From assembly GCA_027922465.2 (NCBI GenBank), contig BQMF02000304.1, positions 62,001-126,000 of the forward strand: DNA of 64,000 nt. Reading direction: 5' to 3'. Below, one piece after another: positions 46,301 to 58,640 of the stretch. Position 1 is the stretch's first letter. Every line of letters starts with the position of its first letter. The DNA is from Turritopsis dohrnii (taxonomy: Eukaryota; Cnidaria; Hydrozoa; Anthoathecata; Oceaniidae). Below the pieces are notes generated by a model. It ran no database searches. It saw only the letters and a list, made by a program, of their open reading frames with translations, and was not told the DNA's origin. A program made the position numbers and the translations under genes.

Positions 46301-49300
46301 ATATATAGAAACTTTTTCGACTCTGTTTCTAATACTTAAAATGTTTAAGCTTCTGGTTATTTTGTTTACTATCAAATTATTTGCTTGATCAGACATTTTC
46401 GATTTTTTGACCTCCATTCTCCTTTCAAACCACTAAGTTTTCTTTTTTAATGCTTTTCATCTCTTAATCCATAAACTTATCCATTTCTGTCAAGTTTACA
46501 TATAATGATTAATCTACAGGATAAGACTTAAACCATAAAAAAAGTGAAAAAAGCTCATGTTTATAACAAAGGTCAAAACAATCATTAAAACATATGATCA
46601 CATTTTTTAAAATTTAAAGATAGTGATATTTTAAATTGTGGACACTTTCATTTCATCTCTCAAGCATGTGAAATGTTCTTCCCTGTTCTTTGCAAGATTA
46701 TCTGATAATCCATTAGAGATGCTCCAACCATCTCATTTATAATTTTGTCTGTTTTGACTGTATGAGCATACTCTCTTGCATATAACACATGCTTACAAAG
46801 AGTTTAATGAACTATTGAACTAGTTGAACTAATAGGAAAGGTAGATCACAGAGCAGCCTTTCTAAACTCAATCTTTAGATCTATTTTTTAGCTCTTCAAT
46901 GCATAGTATTTAAAAACATGTTCTGAGAGAGTAATTAGGCCATTATTCACCAAATGTCTCGTTGCTAGGGAGAACGACACCGTTGCTAAGGTAATTTTGA
47001 AATTTCCTTTGTTATATGAATTCATTTCTTCACGTTACGAAAGAATATCAAAACCAAAGTGGTACCAGTAGGACTCGTTTTCATGTTATTCAATGAAATT
47101 GAAAAACATCTTAGTTTCCAACTCCCTACGCATGCCTTGCACGCATACTCTCGTGTAAATCAGGCTTTATACTCATTCCGTGTAAGTCATAAACTGCCTC
47201 AAGTAAGATGGTAGACAAGTTGTGGAACGCGAACCCGGAATTGGTTGAGACAAGCGAACATCAAGAGGCCAAAGAAATTATTTAACAGTTTTCAGTTTGG
47301 TTCAAAATTATTTACATCAGCAAAAATATTGCCGAAGTGACTTTACAATTTTGCCAAATACGTCGGCATTAGAAAGGCTGCAGAGTTGTTGATTTGAAAG
47401 TGTACAAAATAAAAAGAATGATATTTTTCTATTTTGTCACTGATACAATTGTCATGAAATTTCATCTAGTGACATCTTCAAGCCATTTTGTTTGGTATTG
47501 AACTGTTGTTAGTTATGGCTGAATCAACACTTCTGTTTAGATGATTTCATGAATAACACAAAAGAACAGCTGTGGGATCGAGTCAAAATTGTCTGCTGTC
47601 AGCCCTATGGTGCCAGCCGACAGTTCGGTTTGAGTTTCTTCAACATAAAAACAATGGTACAGCCCACTATCCAAAACTGTCTCGAACAACTGAACAAGGA
47701 TGACAACAACAATCAGAGCAAATTAAAAAGTTTTTTCAGTATGATTGGTGAAAGGTAAAATAATTAATTGATTGATCAATGTTTAAATAACCATAGAAAT
47801 AAAACATCCAATAACAATTTGGTTGCAAAAATTCAATGAAATGGTTTTAAGTTTCTAATCTTTCGTTTCTTAATTTCGAATTGATTTTGTTTATAACTAA
47901 ATATATCTACCAAAATTATACTATCCATAAAAATGATAAAATATAAAAATTGATTTCTAAATTGATTTCTAATAAATACTATTCTCTGAGAAACTTAAAG
48001 ATAATTAGCTATGAAGTTAATTTAGATAAATGATAAAATAAAAACAATTTATAGGAAATTTCATCCAGAGTTGTCAGAGTAGTTCAGAGGAAAGGAACTC
48101 TGAATTTTCCTATGGTGAAACTATTTTTTCTGGAAGTGGCTGGGAAGTTAATTTCCAAAAAACATCGTATTAGCACCTAATTAAGTAATTATTTGTGTAC
48201 ATCATGAAAGATCATGAAAAAAAATCACGTTTGATGTTCCATTTACAAGATTAAAAAAGACTAAAAAAGCTCTGAGATTGAGATTTGGCTTACTGAGAAA
48301 CTGAAGGATAGATCTAAAAACACTTTTTTATATATATCTTTTTTATTTTGAACAGGCCATGAGAATTTGTTAAAGGCTGTCATATTGTTGTCATGTGATG
48401 AAAAAATATTAGTGTTCTCTCTTCTTTGAGCTCCATCTTTACAGTAAGTGGCTTATTTCCTTTAAAACTTTGCACATGAGTTGGAGCTCAAAGAAGAAAA
48501 AAGTCCATATTTTTATTGTTTTTACAGACTAATCTCCCTTATTATTTATGTAAATATATCATTTTATACACCATTGGATAGAACATTTATTGCTCTACAG
48601 GAATTCATGAAATATTTTTACTTAAAATGTAATGGTAAAAAGAAATAACTGAAAAAGTTATCCGATGCATGTGTTAGTAAAATGTATGCTGAACGTCTAA
48701 TTAAAAAACGAAAACACTCTTTTTCCCTTTACTCACACTTTAAGACTCGATGATCACAAGTAAAATTTGCTATTTAAATGCCTGTCTGGATTAAAAGATG
48801 ATAAGTATCAAGTATCTTAAATATCAATAGAAGCTGTTTTTATAAACAAACATTGGATCAATGTTATAGTCCTGTAAGATCACCCCGTGAAACGAAGCAG
48901 TTCAAATCTACGCCAACTACACCAACGCGGTCCTCATTAATAAAAGGTTAGTTCTGTTATTATGGTTAGTCATTATTGGTCATAATTTATTTTTAAATGA
49001 AACAAAAATTCAGTCCAAAATTTTCATTTCTAGAAATGGGAAATTCATGTTCCATTGAAAAAAAAACAAAACGCCAATTGACTCCTGCTGCACGTACCCA
49101 GGTATTTAAACTTAGCATGTCAGTGTTATTTACACCATTCCTTACAATTATATTTAATATTTTTATTTTGTTACTCACCAACAAAATCAATTCCATAATG
49201 TTAGTTGTTTTTGCATTGACGCTTAGTTTCTCGAAGAAGTTGACTGTTTCCTTGAAGATATCAAATTTGATGACATGATACAAGATAAGCAAGTTAAAGT

Positions 49301-51169
49301 CTCTGGTGAGATTGATAATAATTAAGCCTTTTAGCCAATACCATGAAGTGATGAACTTTGTTGCATTTTATTGCAGACCTACGATGTTCTTTGGAAAAGC
49401 AACGAGGAGAACGATTATTTAAGCAACAAAAGCTTTTGTTTATGCAGGTAATGTTGTTTTGAAGCTGTATCAAGTATAATCAACAAACATTTGTTGGTCC
49501 TTCACTGGGACAGCACCTGACAGTTGTTATCCTTATTATCATGCAGTTTTTTTCGCTTTTTTTAGATTATTGCAGAAAAAATCAATTGCTATAAGCAGTC
49601 ACTGACCCAAGAGGTGAAAAATTTTCCCAAGCAACTGTGTGTGAAGATAAAATAAGATAAAAATAAAATTTTCTTACCATCCAAGAAAACTCTAGACTTT
49701 TCATTTCATGATTATGATAATTCTGTCAGTTTTTATTTTTTTTCATTTTAGAAAGACAAAGTTTCAAACAACCCGGTCTTAAACGAAAAGGAAAAAAGAG
49801 AAGAAGAATGTCCTAACTGTCATATCAGGTTCATGATTATCCTATGTATGCTTGCTGATAAAGAAAAAGAGTTGTGGAAAACTCTGACAAAAAAGACAAA
49901 AAGATGTGATGCATGTTCAATGTCACCGAAAGAACAGAGTTTGATTAAAAGAAAGGTATTTCCTCTTTTTTTTTCAGATTACCAGCCTTCATAATATCAA
50001 CTCACATCCAAAGATGTTCAAATCGAAAACAAGTGAATGGAATAATAAAACGAAAAAATCGAAATAGTTTGTGTTTTGATCTTGGCAGTAGCTCTGATGA
50101 TGAAAACTCCTGCAATCTGTCTGAAACGACCAAGAGCAAAAGAAAGAAATTGTCGCCATCAGCCACTCCTAAAAGAGAAGGCTCATTTAGTTCATTGACT
50201 GAATCACCAAAACCTTGGGATGAAAATGTAATCTGCTTGCAGTCATCATCTGATGAGGACGAGATCTGGAATTCAACTCCAGTGTCTAGAAATAAACAAC
50301 TGACTTCAAAAAAATTGACTCCTTCTTCACTTTCGTCTGCCAGTTCAACAAGTAGATCAAGCCTGAATATTCCTTCCAAGCAAACCACACCGACATCTTC
50401 GAAAACCTCTGCTGGGACAGCCTTTCTGTTTAGAAATTCTAACCAAGATCATATTTCTACAAGCCAAAAGTGCTCCATTGGACAAGAATGGGTTTCAAAA
50501 GGAAATGTGTCATTTCCTGAACTAAATGGCCATGAAACACATCCCTTACCCTTATCATCTTCATTTTCATGTAGTAAAACGTCAAGCAGTAATTCTCATT
50601 GGCGTGGAAAACGGTCAGGCTCTTTTTCGAAAGCGACAAACCCTTCACGCTTGAGTGATGATATTGAATTACAGGCTGTTTCTGATCCTTATGAAAGATA
50701 TCTCACCAAACAAGCGAAATATAACAGTGAACCTATCAAGTCTGATGATCATGGAGTGAGAAAACAATCGAAGAAATCACTTTCGTTTGATCATCATAAA
50801 AACAGAGAAACTGATACCACAATGGAAGTTGCAAAAAATGTTGCCAGGAACCAGTTGGAACAGCCAGCCAATTGGAGTGACCCAAAAAGTGGTATTACCC
50901 TAAGCAACATAAGTTCCGATACTTCCAAACGTTTGTTAGTAGCCACTGAGAACACACAGAAATGTCCGATTTGCTTTGAAGAGATACCCAAATATGACAT
51001 AGGAATCCATGCTTCATTATGTGATGGTAAAAAGAATGATGATGTCAGCAGTAACACAGAGTTTGAAGACAAAGATGCTGAGTTGGCTGAATGTCCTATT
51101 TGTTCAGTTTTTATGCATAAAGATATAATCAATGTTCATGTCAACCATTGCCTAGATACAAAATCATGA
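43313..51169 (+). CDS. XNDC1: XRCC1 N-terminal-domain protein with three C2HC zinc fingers (XNDC1-like)
   Basis: Exons, all phases agree: 43313-43357, 43548-43683, 45043-45195, 47541-47754, 48870-48946, 49034-49101, 49227-49305, 49377-49447, 49566-49613, 49752-49828, 49978-51169; 719 residues. Residues 1 to about 165 follow the XRCC1 N-terminal domain (DDVIRCSSE, then VELQLQKAVVISFIDIG, then WDRVKIVCCQPYG and FGLSFF), which in XRCC1 binds DNA polymerase beta. No BRCT domain follows, unlike XRCC1. C2HC fingers of the pattern C-x2-C-x11-H-x3-C lie at about 317-336 (CPNC), 652-671 (CPIC) and 695-714 (CPIC); this is the UBZ4 pattern, so ubiquitin binding is inferred. Between them is a Ser-rich, probably disordered stretch with acidic SSSDDE clusters. 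An in-frame stop lies before the start codon in exon 1's upstream sequence as far as read. Likely nuclear, in single-strand break repair or ubiquitin signalling. Confidence 0.9.
44126..44200. repeat. Fragment of the 10.5-kb element family
   Basis: TTTCATGTTATTCAATGAAA, then ACATCTTAGTTTCCAGCTCC and CTCTCATTACAAG match the right part of the copies at 10.78-10.83 kb and 47.09-47.13 kb. It lies in the second intron of the XNDC1-like gene, right beside a retrotransposon fragment. Confidence 0.8.
44196..44441 (-). pseudogene. Ty3/Gypsy-type pol fragment
   Basis: The minus-strand frame of about 80 codons has the typical layout of the stretch between RNase H and the integrase zinc finger of LTR retrotransposons: a short helix (SLQLLKEYIISSFPN), LPPNLEPSLKYRETLTVVDD, then a strand-turn ILIGGCVSLRDTLCKIL. 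No reverse transcriptase, integrase core or LTR is nearby, so this is a small broken remnant in an XNDC1 intron. Confidence 0.6.
46868..47140. repeat. Partial copy of the 10.5-kb element family
   Basis: Matches the element at 10468-10931 over most of its body (GAGAGTAATTAGGCCATTAT; GCTAAGGTAATTTTGAAATT; AAGTGGTACCAGTAGGACTC; CCAACTCCCTACGCATGCC) but lacks the outer CAGGGATTTT ends. It lies in the third intron of the XNDC1-like gene and shows the uninterrupted order that proves the two insertions at 5.7-9.5 kb. Confidence 0.85.
48420..48497. repeat. Short inverted repeat in an XNDC1 intron
   Basis: TCTTCTTTGAGCTCCA (left arm, about 48420-48435) and its exact reverse complement TGGAGCTCAAAGAAGA (about 48482-48497), separated by about 46 bases. 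Intronic, so the transcript could fold into a stem-loop. No known RNA family recognised. Confidence 0.7.
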
Positions 51170-52740
51170 TGTGAAGCAGTGATACCCTTGAGAACTCACG
51201 TATTCAGAGTGAACTGATTTTATGAATTTTAAGTTTTTATAATGACTATATTATGCATCTATATATATTGTGTAGTATATTACATAGAATTGTGTCATTA
51301 TGTTCATACCCATCAAAATCTTTTGTCAAACTTCAAAAGTTTTGTATTTTCACCATATTACTGGATTAAGTTTCTTGATTTCATCCTACAAACTCTTATC
51401 TTTTCAGCTGTCTGGCACTATCTTTTTTCTCTTTTCTACTTGTGGCTAGACATCTTGAGTATATATAGCTTTTGTAGGTAATCACATTATTATTTTCAAG
51501 GAAATTTTATTGCAATGTCTTCATAACCTCTGGTTATTCCATTCATGAATTCATAGTTTATTGGATTTCTGCGAAAGCAAGAAATACTTTAAAACCGGCT
51601 TTGTTTTTTTGTTTTTTTGTTTTGTTTTTTTTTTCTGCTGTCCAAACCTAGCGGTTTTTTGAAATTTCGTGCGTACATTTACATGAAAACTACCAAAACA
51701 TTCTTTATGAAGTATTTTAGTATTTTGCCACTTTTTCACGAAAAAACAAACATTTCTCCCACTAAAAATACGATGGAGAACTTCAGTTCCATCAAATTCG
51801 AAGCATCGCTTGTAATAAACTTTTAATTTTAAAAGTTCGTTGTTGGTAACATCTTGTGGTTCGAAGCTCTCTTGCAGTTAGGAAGTGGTTCATAGTTAAA
51901 CTCTTTTCTAATTAAAAAGAAGTTTTCAACATTTTGTAAACAGAAGAGTCAAAAAGGTAGCTATTTGTTTGTTTTTAGAGAGAAATGTTTTGAGATTCTT
52001 TAAGCCTGTCTAAATTCAAAACATCTTCGTTTGTTTTGTATATGAGCTGTTACGCTTTTTAAGCTCTGGATACTTTGGCTCAGGTTCAGATCAGGATCAG
52101 GATCAAATTCAGAAATTCAGAACTTTTAGAGTTTATGAGTTACGTGCATATACATTGTGATATCTGAAAGGATCATTATATCCTTGATATTATTTCTTAT
52201 CAACAAAATAAAGAATATTTAATGTCATTCAGATGTAATCCAGTTTATTAGCAGTATATTATAAGTCTCACATAGTGTCACTTATCCTTTGACAATGTCC
52301 TAGGGATTATATACATTAGAAATGTGATTTTTTATTTTGGAAATCATATAACCTTTTTCAAATATGTCATATGTCATATGTCATATTTCTTTCATATTTC
52401 AGCAGATTTTGGCAGAAATCCTTTTGCCTGTTAAGTCATCTTGTATTGATTTATATTGGTTTTTCTACTGAGGTTTTAAGGTTCTGATGGTTTACAGGTT
52501 CTTTAAGAAGTTTTAATTAGGTTCATGCAACCAGGGTGTAATACCCTGGCAACATATGTGTCTCTACTGACCATGGAAATCATTTGAAATTTTTAAAGTG
52601 CTCAAAACCTCAACAGTAACTTTTATTATTATCAAATTTAAAAAAACTAACTTGTGTGAATATGAGAAAAGATCATTACAAGATTGTTTAACCTATCATT
52701 AAAAAATTGTTACAGTGTCACTTCCACATAAAAAACTCAG
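51170..52740. other. Region between XNDC1 and moonraker genes
   Basis: 1.57 kb holding the XNDC1 3' untranslated region and the moonraker promoter. T-rich tracts at 51604-51635, a tandem CAGGATCAGGATCA-like string near 52090, ATGTCATATGTCATATGTC at 52366-52386. AATAAA at about 52207-52212 is a possible poly(A) signal. No further exon seen. Confidence 0.5.
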
Positions 52741-55700
52741 ATGACTTCCCACCAAGTGCACATTCAGCCGCTCTCACCTTCAATGAAGTGGAACCATTCA
52801 ACACCTCAATCACAACTTCATTTCAATTTGGACCCATCAAAAACATCAGTACGAAATCAATTCGAAAAACCAAAACCTATCATTATTGAGAAGTTACTTC
52901 CTTATCCGCAATCTATCCATGCCACTGGTCAGTATCACTTGAAGAGCATTGAAATATTTTTTAAATGGTCAGTAAAGAACTTGTATACATACATTTGTTC
53001 TTAGAAGTTAAAATTCCATGTCCAAATACCATCTTATCAAGTGATCGACTGGCTCTTGCCATGCAACTGGCCAAAATAGATGTTAACCGTCTGAAGAACA
53101 TGATACCAGAATCTGCCAACGGTATGTTGTGACCTTGTCTTGCATTGTGTCTTGGAAATTCTATGGTCTGTAGCAACTTGCGTTGTGGTTAGGAAATTAT
53201 TTGGTCTGTAGCAACATTGTCTGACTGGCCAATGATTTATTTTCAAGAAATATTGATAGTGTATACCTATGGCAATTATTATTATTTTTGTTTTTTGGGG
53301 GGAATGTAGTTCCGAAAACATCAGAAGAGAAAATATCGAAATTAAAAAGAGAAAGTATCAAAACCAAGAAATATAAACAGACCGCTGAACCGGAGGAAGT
53401 GAGACGTAAACCAAAGAAGTAAGTACTCGCGTGTTCTAAAATAACCGCTTCGAAGTAACAAATGAACTGAAGAAAGATTTCTTCTCTTTTTCTCATTTTG
53501 ATTATATGGTACAGTAACTGTTTAGATATACTTTCAATCTGTACCCGAAAGAAATGGCTCAGCAAACCGTTGTGAACGGTATTGAAGTAAACTCTCCACA
53601 TTTGAAAGAAGATCGTGAAACAATACGACTGCAAGAAGATCTGTTGAACTTTTCCTCAACACTTGATGAAGTTGTCAAAAAGTTACATCACCAACAACAA
53701 TCAGTTCAACAACCAGCCAATCACAAAGATGGTTTGTAATTACTTGAACGAAAAAATAATATGGTGCCATATTTTTTTTCCTGGCATAAACGTTTTTAGG
53801 TTTTGAGGCTATTTTGAATTATGATGAAATACCGTAAATGACCGATTAAGCATCCTGGGCGCTTATAATTTTTTTGAACTTTTACGGTGGGCGCTTAAAC
53901 GGAGGGGCGCTTAATTGAGTCCTGGGCGCTTAATAAAAAATCACTAAAACCACCAATACAGTTTATCTTTTCACTGAATACTGACAAAAAAAACTGCTCG
54001 ATAAAAACTCTCACTTTCAGATGAAAATAATTCATTCCTGCGTTATTGGGTTTTCTTCTTTATGGTGGAATATATATGTTCAACTAAACGATGTTTTTCT
54101 CAATATTTTATGTTTTTACCGAATAAGCGCCTAGTTTCAGTTTTGGACCTGGGCGCTTATTACAAATTTTTCCTCTAAACCTGGGCGCGTAATCGGACGG
54201 GGCGCTTTTTTGACTCCTAGGCGCTTAATCGGTCATTGACTGTACGCTTGGAAACATGAAAAAATTATCATCTTTTCATAGAAGATACGGTCACACAAAA
54301 AGAACGAAATATTCTTCGGGCTACAGAACAGAAAAATCGATCTGCTCGCATGTTATACATGCTCCATCACAAAATTCGTGAAGTTGAAAAACAGAAATCG
54401 AAGATTAAGAATGGGATCCGATCAACAAGGAAGGTTAGATCATATTATTTCTCAGCCAATCATGGCAGTGCTGATCATTCGTCTCAGCCAATCGCAGCAC
54501 TGTTGATCATTTTGTTTAGAGTGAATACCAGGCTAGTCTGGCTTCAGCTCAACGAGCCGCTGTTCGTGCTCTACAGATGTTTGTCAACCACGCCCCTTTG
54601 TTTTTCAACACTGCCGGAAAATTACCAGACGCATATAAAGAGCTTGGCTTGCTTGTTCAGCAGCTCACCATGTTGTCTACTGGAAGTGGCAGTGGTTCTT
54701 TGCGGATAATCGAGGTTTTCCATAATCGTTTTGTTATCAATCCTTCTTCCTCATATAACAAATTCTTTGCATGTTATATTTTTTTAGAATTTAATTTCTT
54801 CACTGAGTCGAGCAACAAAACCCTCCTCCACACAACCATCTCAACCCTCCTCCATACAACCACCTCAACAACCTCTCAAGAAGGCAGCGGTCAGCAAACC
54901 ACCTACTGGTGGCTTAGATAACCATATCACTTGGCTTAAGAAAAAGGCCGATGAACTGAATTTAAAATCCTTTGAACAAGAAGAAGGTAAATTAAATCCA
55001 TTTAGTTAAAATTGGTTAACAATGCAATGCTCCCTCTCTTAACTTGGAATGTTTGATGTATTATTATCACATATTTTCGTTTGGAAAAAAAATTTTACAG
55101 GAGCTTTTATCAGTTTTGTGTTTGCATTCCAAACACCATTTTTACTTAGACGAACCAACCCCTGAGCGTCTTGCAACATTGAAGCATGCGCACAACGCTA
55201 TGAACGCCTTCCACAGTAAGATAACCAAGGTAACCAAATGTGTTTGCATTGTTTCCAGCAATCAATCGTATAAATTGAATACGACTGTTCTTTGTTAGCA
55301 AGCTGAACGAGAACATTCTAAGAAGATACTGGTGAGTTAACTTGTCACCTTTCTATCGCCAGCAGTTCCTTGAAAAGTTTGAAGTTTGTTGATTGGTAGT
55401 TCTATGGTCCACTTTTAGGCTGTTAAAGAACCACAAAAGAAAGCTAAATCAGGAGTACTTTTACCGAAACACACCAAGGTAGATATTCTTGTAAACCTAT
55501 TTTAAAGTTAACAGACGTGACTGCAGTCTCTGTTTAATGTAAACATAGCATAGCACTATTATTTTCTAGTCCAAATAACTTTTGCTCATATCGCTAAGAG
55601 ATTTTTTTTAACTTTATAACAGGCCTGATAATTTCCCGAGCCATCATTTCCCTAACTTTAGAATCGAAGATTAAAACCACCTACTCGTCCATACCACGTG

Positions 55701-58174
55701 AAAGCATCCGGAAACTATGCTGCTCCCACAGTTCTCTCGAAAATTCGTGAGAAGCCGCCCGTCGAGAAATCGCCTCCAACTACACCCAAGAAAGTTAAGG
55801 GCACCAATATGCAACCGTTGACACCAAAACAGCGAGACGAAATGATAGTAAGTGAGCCTAAGAAATGATTCCTTGTAAATTCTATGAGTCTATATTATTC
55901 GTGGATATGACATGAGTTGAATGAGCAAGCTAAAGACTCGATGATTCAGGATGGTATTCTTTTCAGAATGAATGGTTAGTGCATGGACTTCATGTTTGTC
56001 TACGAAGCTAACCTCATCTCTTGTTTATCACGATGTTCAATGATTCATTGAATGTTTCTGAAAGTGCCACAAAGTGCATCTGACGATGTTTTTAGATCAA
56101 TCAAGCAAGAAGTCTGCAATCACCGCCAACCTCTCCATTGATAACGCGTTCTCTCCCACGATCTCCGGTGTGCTCTCCTCCGCGTGCTTATCCATGTATT
56201 CCTGAAAGATATTATAATTGTTCTTCACCATCTTCCTCCTGTCGTTCTTCATCATCAGCACCGATCCCATCGTATCCTTTCATGGAAAAAGAAATTAGCC
56301 GTCAGAATTGGCTTGATCGTTTAAAAAGCAATGAGGTGAGACCATTTGTTTTGTATAAGGAATGTGTTGTCATCAATATTATTGTGATGTTTTTATTCCT
56401 ATTTCTTGGTGGCGCAGATGCGAAGACTGGAAAAACTGGGTAAAATCAACACGAAGGAATATAAAGCACTAAGGTAAAACAACATGCTGTCCATGTACTC
56501 CCAACACAAACATGCTGTGTTCTTAATCTACTCTACGTCAAATCAAAAAGTTTTTGGTGTATATTTTACTCGGTGTAACATCATAGGAAGGAGTTTTCGC
56601 ATCATTTGGTTCAGGCTGCTGAAGCGGAAATTCGAGATAAATTGAAGCCTTTGCTTGAAAAAGCCCAGGTTTGTAGATTTTCACTTTCGATCTAGGTGCC
56701 AGTTGTATGTCTACATGTTTCTTTATTGTTTTCATGTAGCTAATAGCTGACGAAGAAGCTAAAAAAGAGGAGGAATATAATACGTCAATAAAGAAACGTC
56801 TCGCCGACATGTCGTCACAAAGGGTTGGACGAAATTTTTTTGTAGTTAGTGCTACAAAAAGTAACATTGAGTAACTATGAACATTTTGTGTCTAGGCGTT
56901 ATCTGAAGGTGAAAGATTGGCCGACTATATTCTCGATGACTTAATCATGGAAGCTTCTATCGATTTCCAAAGGTTCGTGTGGAGTTCGCCATTCATACGA
57001 AACTTGTACTTGACGATATGACCTTGCTTGTATTTCATCATGTCTTAATTTCAACTCTTCTTTGCAATAGGATTGAGGCCGAAAATATAGCGTTAGAAAA
57101 TGCAGCATTTACGTATGATCGACCAACACTAGAAAGTATTGAAGAACGCCTAAAAACATTCGAGGTATAACATTTTTTAATCCTTTTTATCCATGATTTT
57201 TCATGAAGAATTTTCAGAATTTTGTAACAATTCTTGAACAATGCATCCAGAATGAAGAAGAGAAGATCCGACGATTTTGGAAGAGTTGTGACTATGCAGA
57301 TATTAATCTCAAACCGTCTGAAAGTAAGATGTTGTTTCAGTGTACGTGGAAAGTGAGATGTTGTTTCAGTGTACGTGGAAAGTAAGATGTTGTTTCAGTG
57401 TACGTGGAAAGTAAGATGTTGTTTCAGTGTACGTGGAAAGTAAGATGTTGTTTCAGTGTACGTGGAAAGTAAGATGTTGTTTCAGTGTACGTGGAAAGTA
57501 AGATGTTGTTTCAGTGTACGTGGAAAGTAAGATGTTGTTTCAGTGTACGTGGAAAGTAAGATGTTGTTTCAGTGTACGTGGATGTTCACCAGAGCATACT
57601 ATGCTTACTGAACAATAGAACTTGTATCACATTTTTGTTTTTAGAGGTAGGCGAAGAACCTAGCCGTGTCGTTATGTTCACGACGTTGTCGGATAAAACG
57701 AAAGCACTTCCACCTACTCGTACGAATGCTTGTCAACATTTTTGTTTGTAGTCCTTTATTGATAGATTGGTGATGATAGGATAATGATTGTTCCCCCTCC
57801 TTCATTTGCAGCTGTGTTTGGTGAAGAACGGGTTAACGACATAACTGAGTTTCCTATTCCAACATCTACGATGGAGTCCATAGTAAATCATCGGAGGAAA
57901 TTTCAAAACTTTGTTGAAAATTGTCAAAAGGAGATGAATGTACCTGATCGAGAACGACTGCTGAATGAGTAAGGAGGCTTGCGTAATAACAGTGTCTTGT
58001 CTTGTATTACTGAATTTTATTTTTGTTTACGTTATATATTTATTTACCTTAAAAAGGATCAGTGAAGAACTACTGGACGAACTCCTCCATAACGTCACGA
58101 AGGAATTAAACGACAATTTTGAAGATTTCGTGGACCAGATTTACGAGAAAGAATTTTTACAGAGCGCTATTTGA
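52741..58174 (+). CDS. KIAA0753: Protein moonraker (KIAA0753/MNR/OFIP)
   Basis: Moonraker is a centriolar and centriolar-satellite protein needed for centriole duplication and ciliogenesis; with OFD1 and FOR20 it forms a ciliary complex. Exons: 52741-52927, 53005-53121, 53310-53418, 53526-53731, 54282-54433, 54532-54714, 54788-54986, 55150-55229, 55299-55331, 55419-55478, 55662-55847, 56096-56335, 56418-56473, 56587-56668, 56740-56823, 56896-56972, 57071-57164, 57218-57323, 57645-57719, 57812-57968, 58057-58174; all phases agree, 866 residues (human about 967). Family landmarks: KPIIIEKL near the start, SDRLALAMQLAKIDV, RSARMLYMLHHKIREVEKQ, QRAAVRALQMFV, LKPLLEKAQ, and the C terminus SEELLDEL...EDFVDQIYEKEFLQSA. 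Mostly helical and coiled coil, with a Pro/Ser-rich middle. A stop in frame just before 52741 supports this start unless a further 5' exon exists. AATAAA at 58793 is a possible poly(A) signal. Confidence 0.93.
53832..54243. mobile_element. TA-flanked element with GGGCGCTTAAT arrays, 412 bp, in a moonraker intron
   Basis: Left end CCGTAAATGACCGATTAAGC; right end, reverse-complemented, CAGTCAATGACCGATTAAGC. TA lies on both sides (53830-53831 and 54244-54245). Next to each end the motif CCTGGGCGCTTA/GGGGCGCTTAA is repeated three to four times, in opposite orientation at the two ends. The right end stops 36 bases before the next moonraker exon. Same design as the elements at 18.1 and 25.1 kb. Confidence 0.85.
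57324..57581 (+). repeat. 29-bp minisatellite containing splice-site motifs
   Basis: Nine head-to-tail copies of a 29-base unit starting GTAAGATGTTGTTTCAGTGT. The only clear variant is GTGAG in the second unit. The first unit starts exactly at the donor of the moonraker exon ending at 57323, so the array is a multiplication of that exon-intron border. Each unit holds a donor-like GGAAA|GTAAG and an acceptor-like TTGTTTCAG. Confidence 0.95.
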
Positions 58175-58379
58175 CGCCAAGTACACATCGTCTGTTTCGA
58201 ATAACCGCTTAACAAAACGCCCTGTTACGTATTTGTAAGAGGTGTTTAAGGCCTGTTTTATCGAAGTCTTTTGCGCTTCATACATTTCAGCTTGTTTTCT
58301 ACCAATGAGATATTTCTTATCGCGTATTTTTTACGAGATGGCTCAGTGAGATAGAATTTAATTCATCAAGTGAGCTTTT

Positions 58380-58640
58380 GTGAGATAACATGCCAATACA
58401 AATCTCAGCAGCAGTTATCGCGTAAAAGAAAAAGTTTGGAGAAGAAGAAGCTTGAACATGCTCGTAGAAAAAATGTCAGAAAGTTCATTAGAGGATGATG
58501 AGGATATTGTTGCTGCATTGTTGCTCATAAAAAAAACCTGAAGAACAGGAAAAGAAATGCACCAAGCGTTTGCCACACAGTCCTTTTCTCGATATCCTGG
58601 ATCACCTTTGTCATAAAGACAAGTGACCACATCGCTCAAA
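58380..58640 (+). pseudogene. Unidentified frame broken at an A8 run
   Basis: A frame starting at about 58471 (MSESSLEDDEDIVAALLL) stops just after an A8 run at 58530-58537. The reading frame shifted by one base continues for about 25 codons (with CTKRLPHSPFLDILDHL) to a stop. Preceded by a basic stretch. This might be the relic of a transposase N terminus or a real short exon with a sequencing error in the homopolymer. Family not recognised. Confidence 0.25.

Noticed and set aside
50002..50388. 128-codon minus-strand frame
   Set aside because: Antisense shadow of the XNDC1 last exon, which has family motifs and zinc fingers.
53197..53634. 145-codon minus-strand frame
   Set aside because: Antisense to two moonraker exons with matching phases; low-complexity hydrophobic content.
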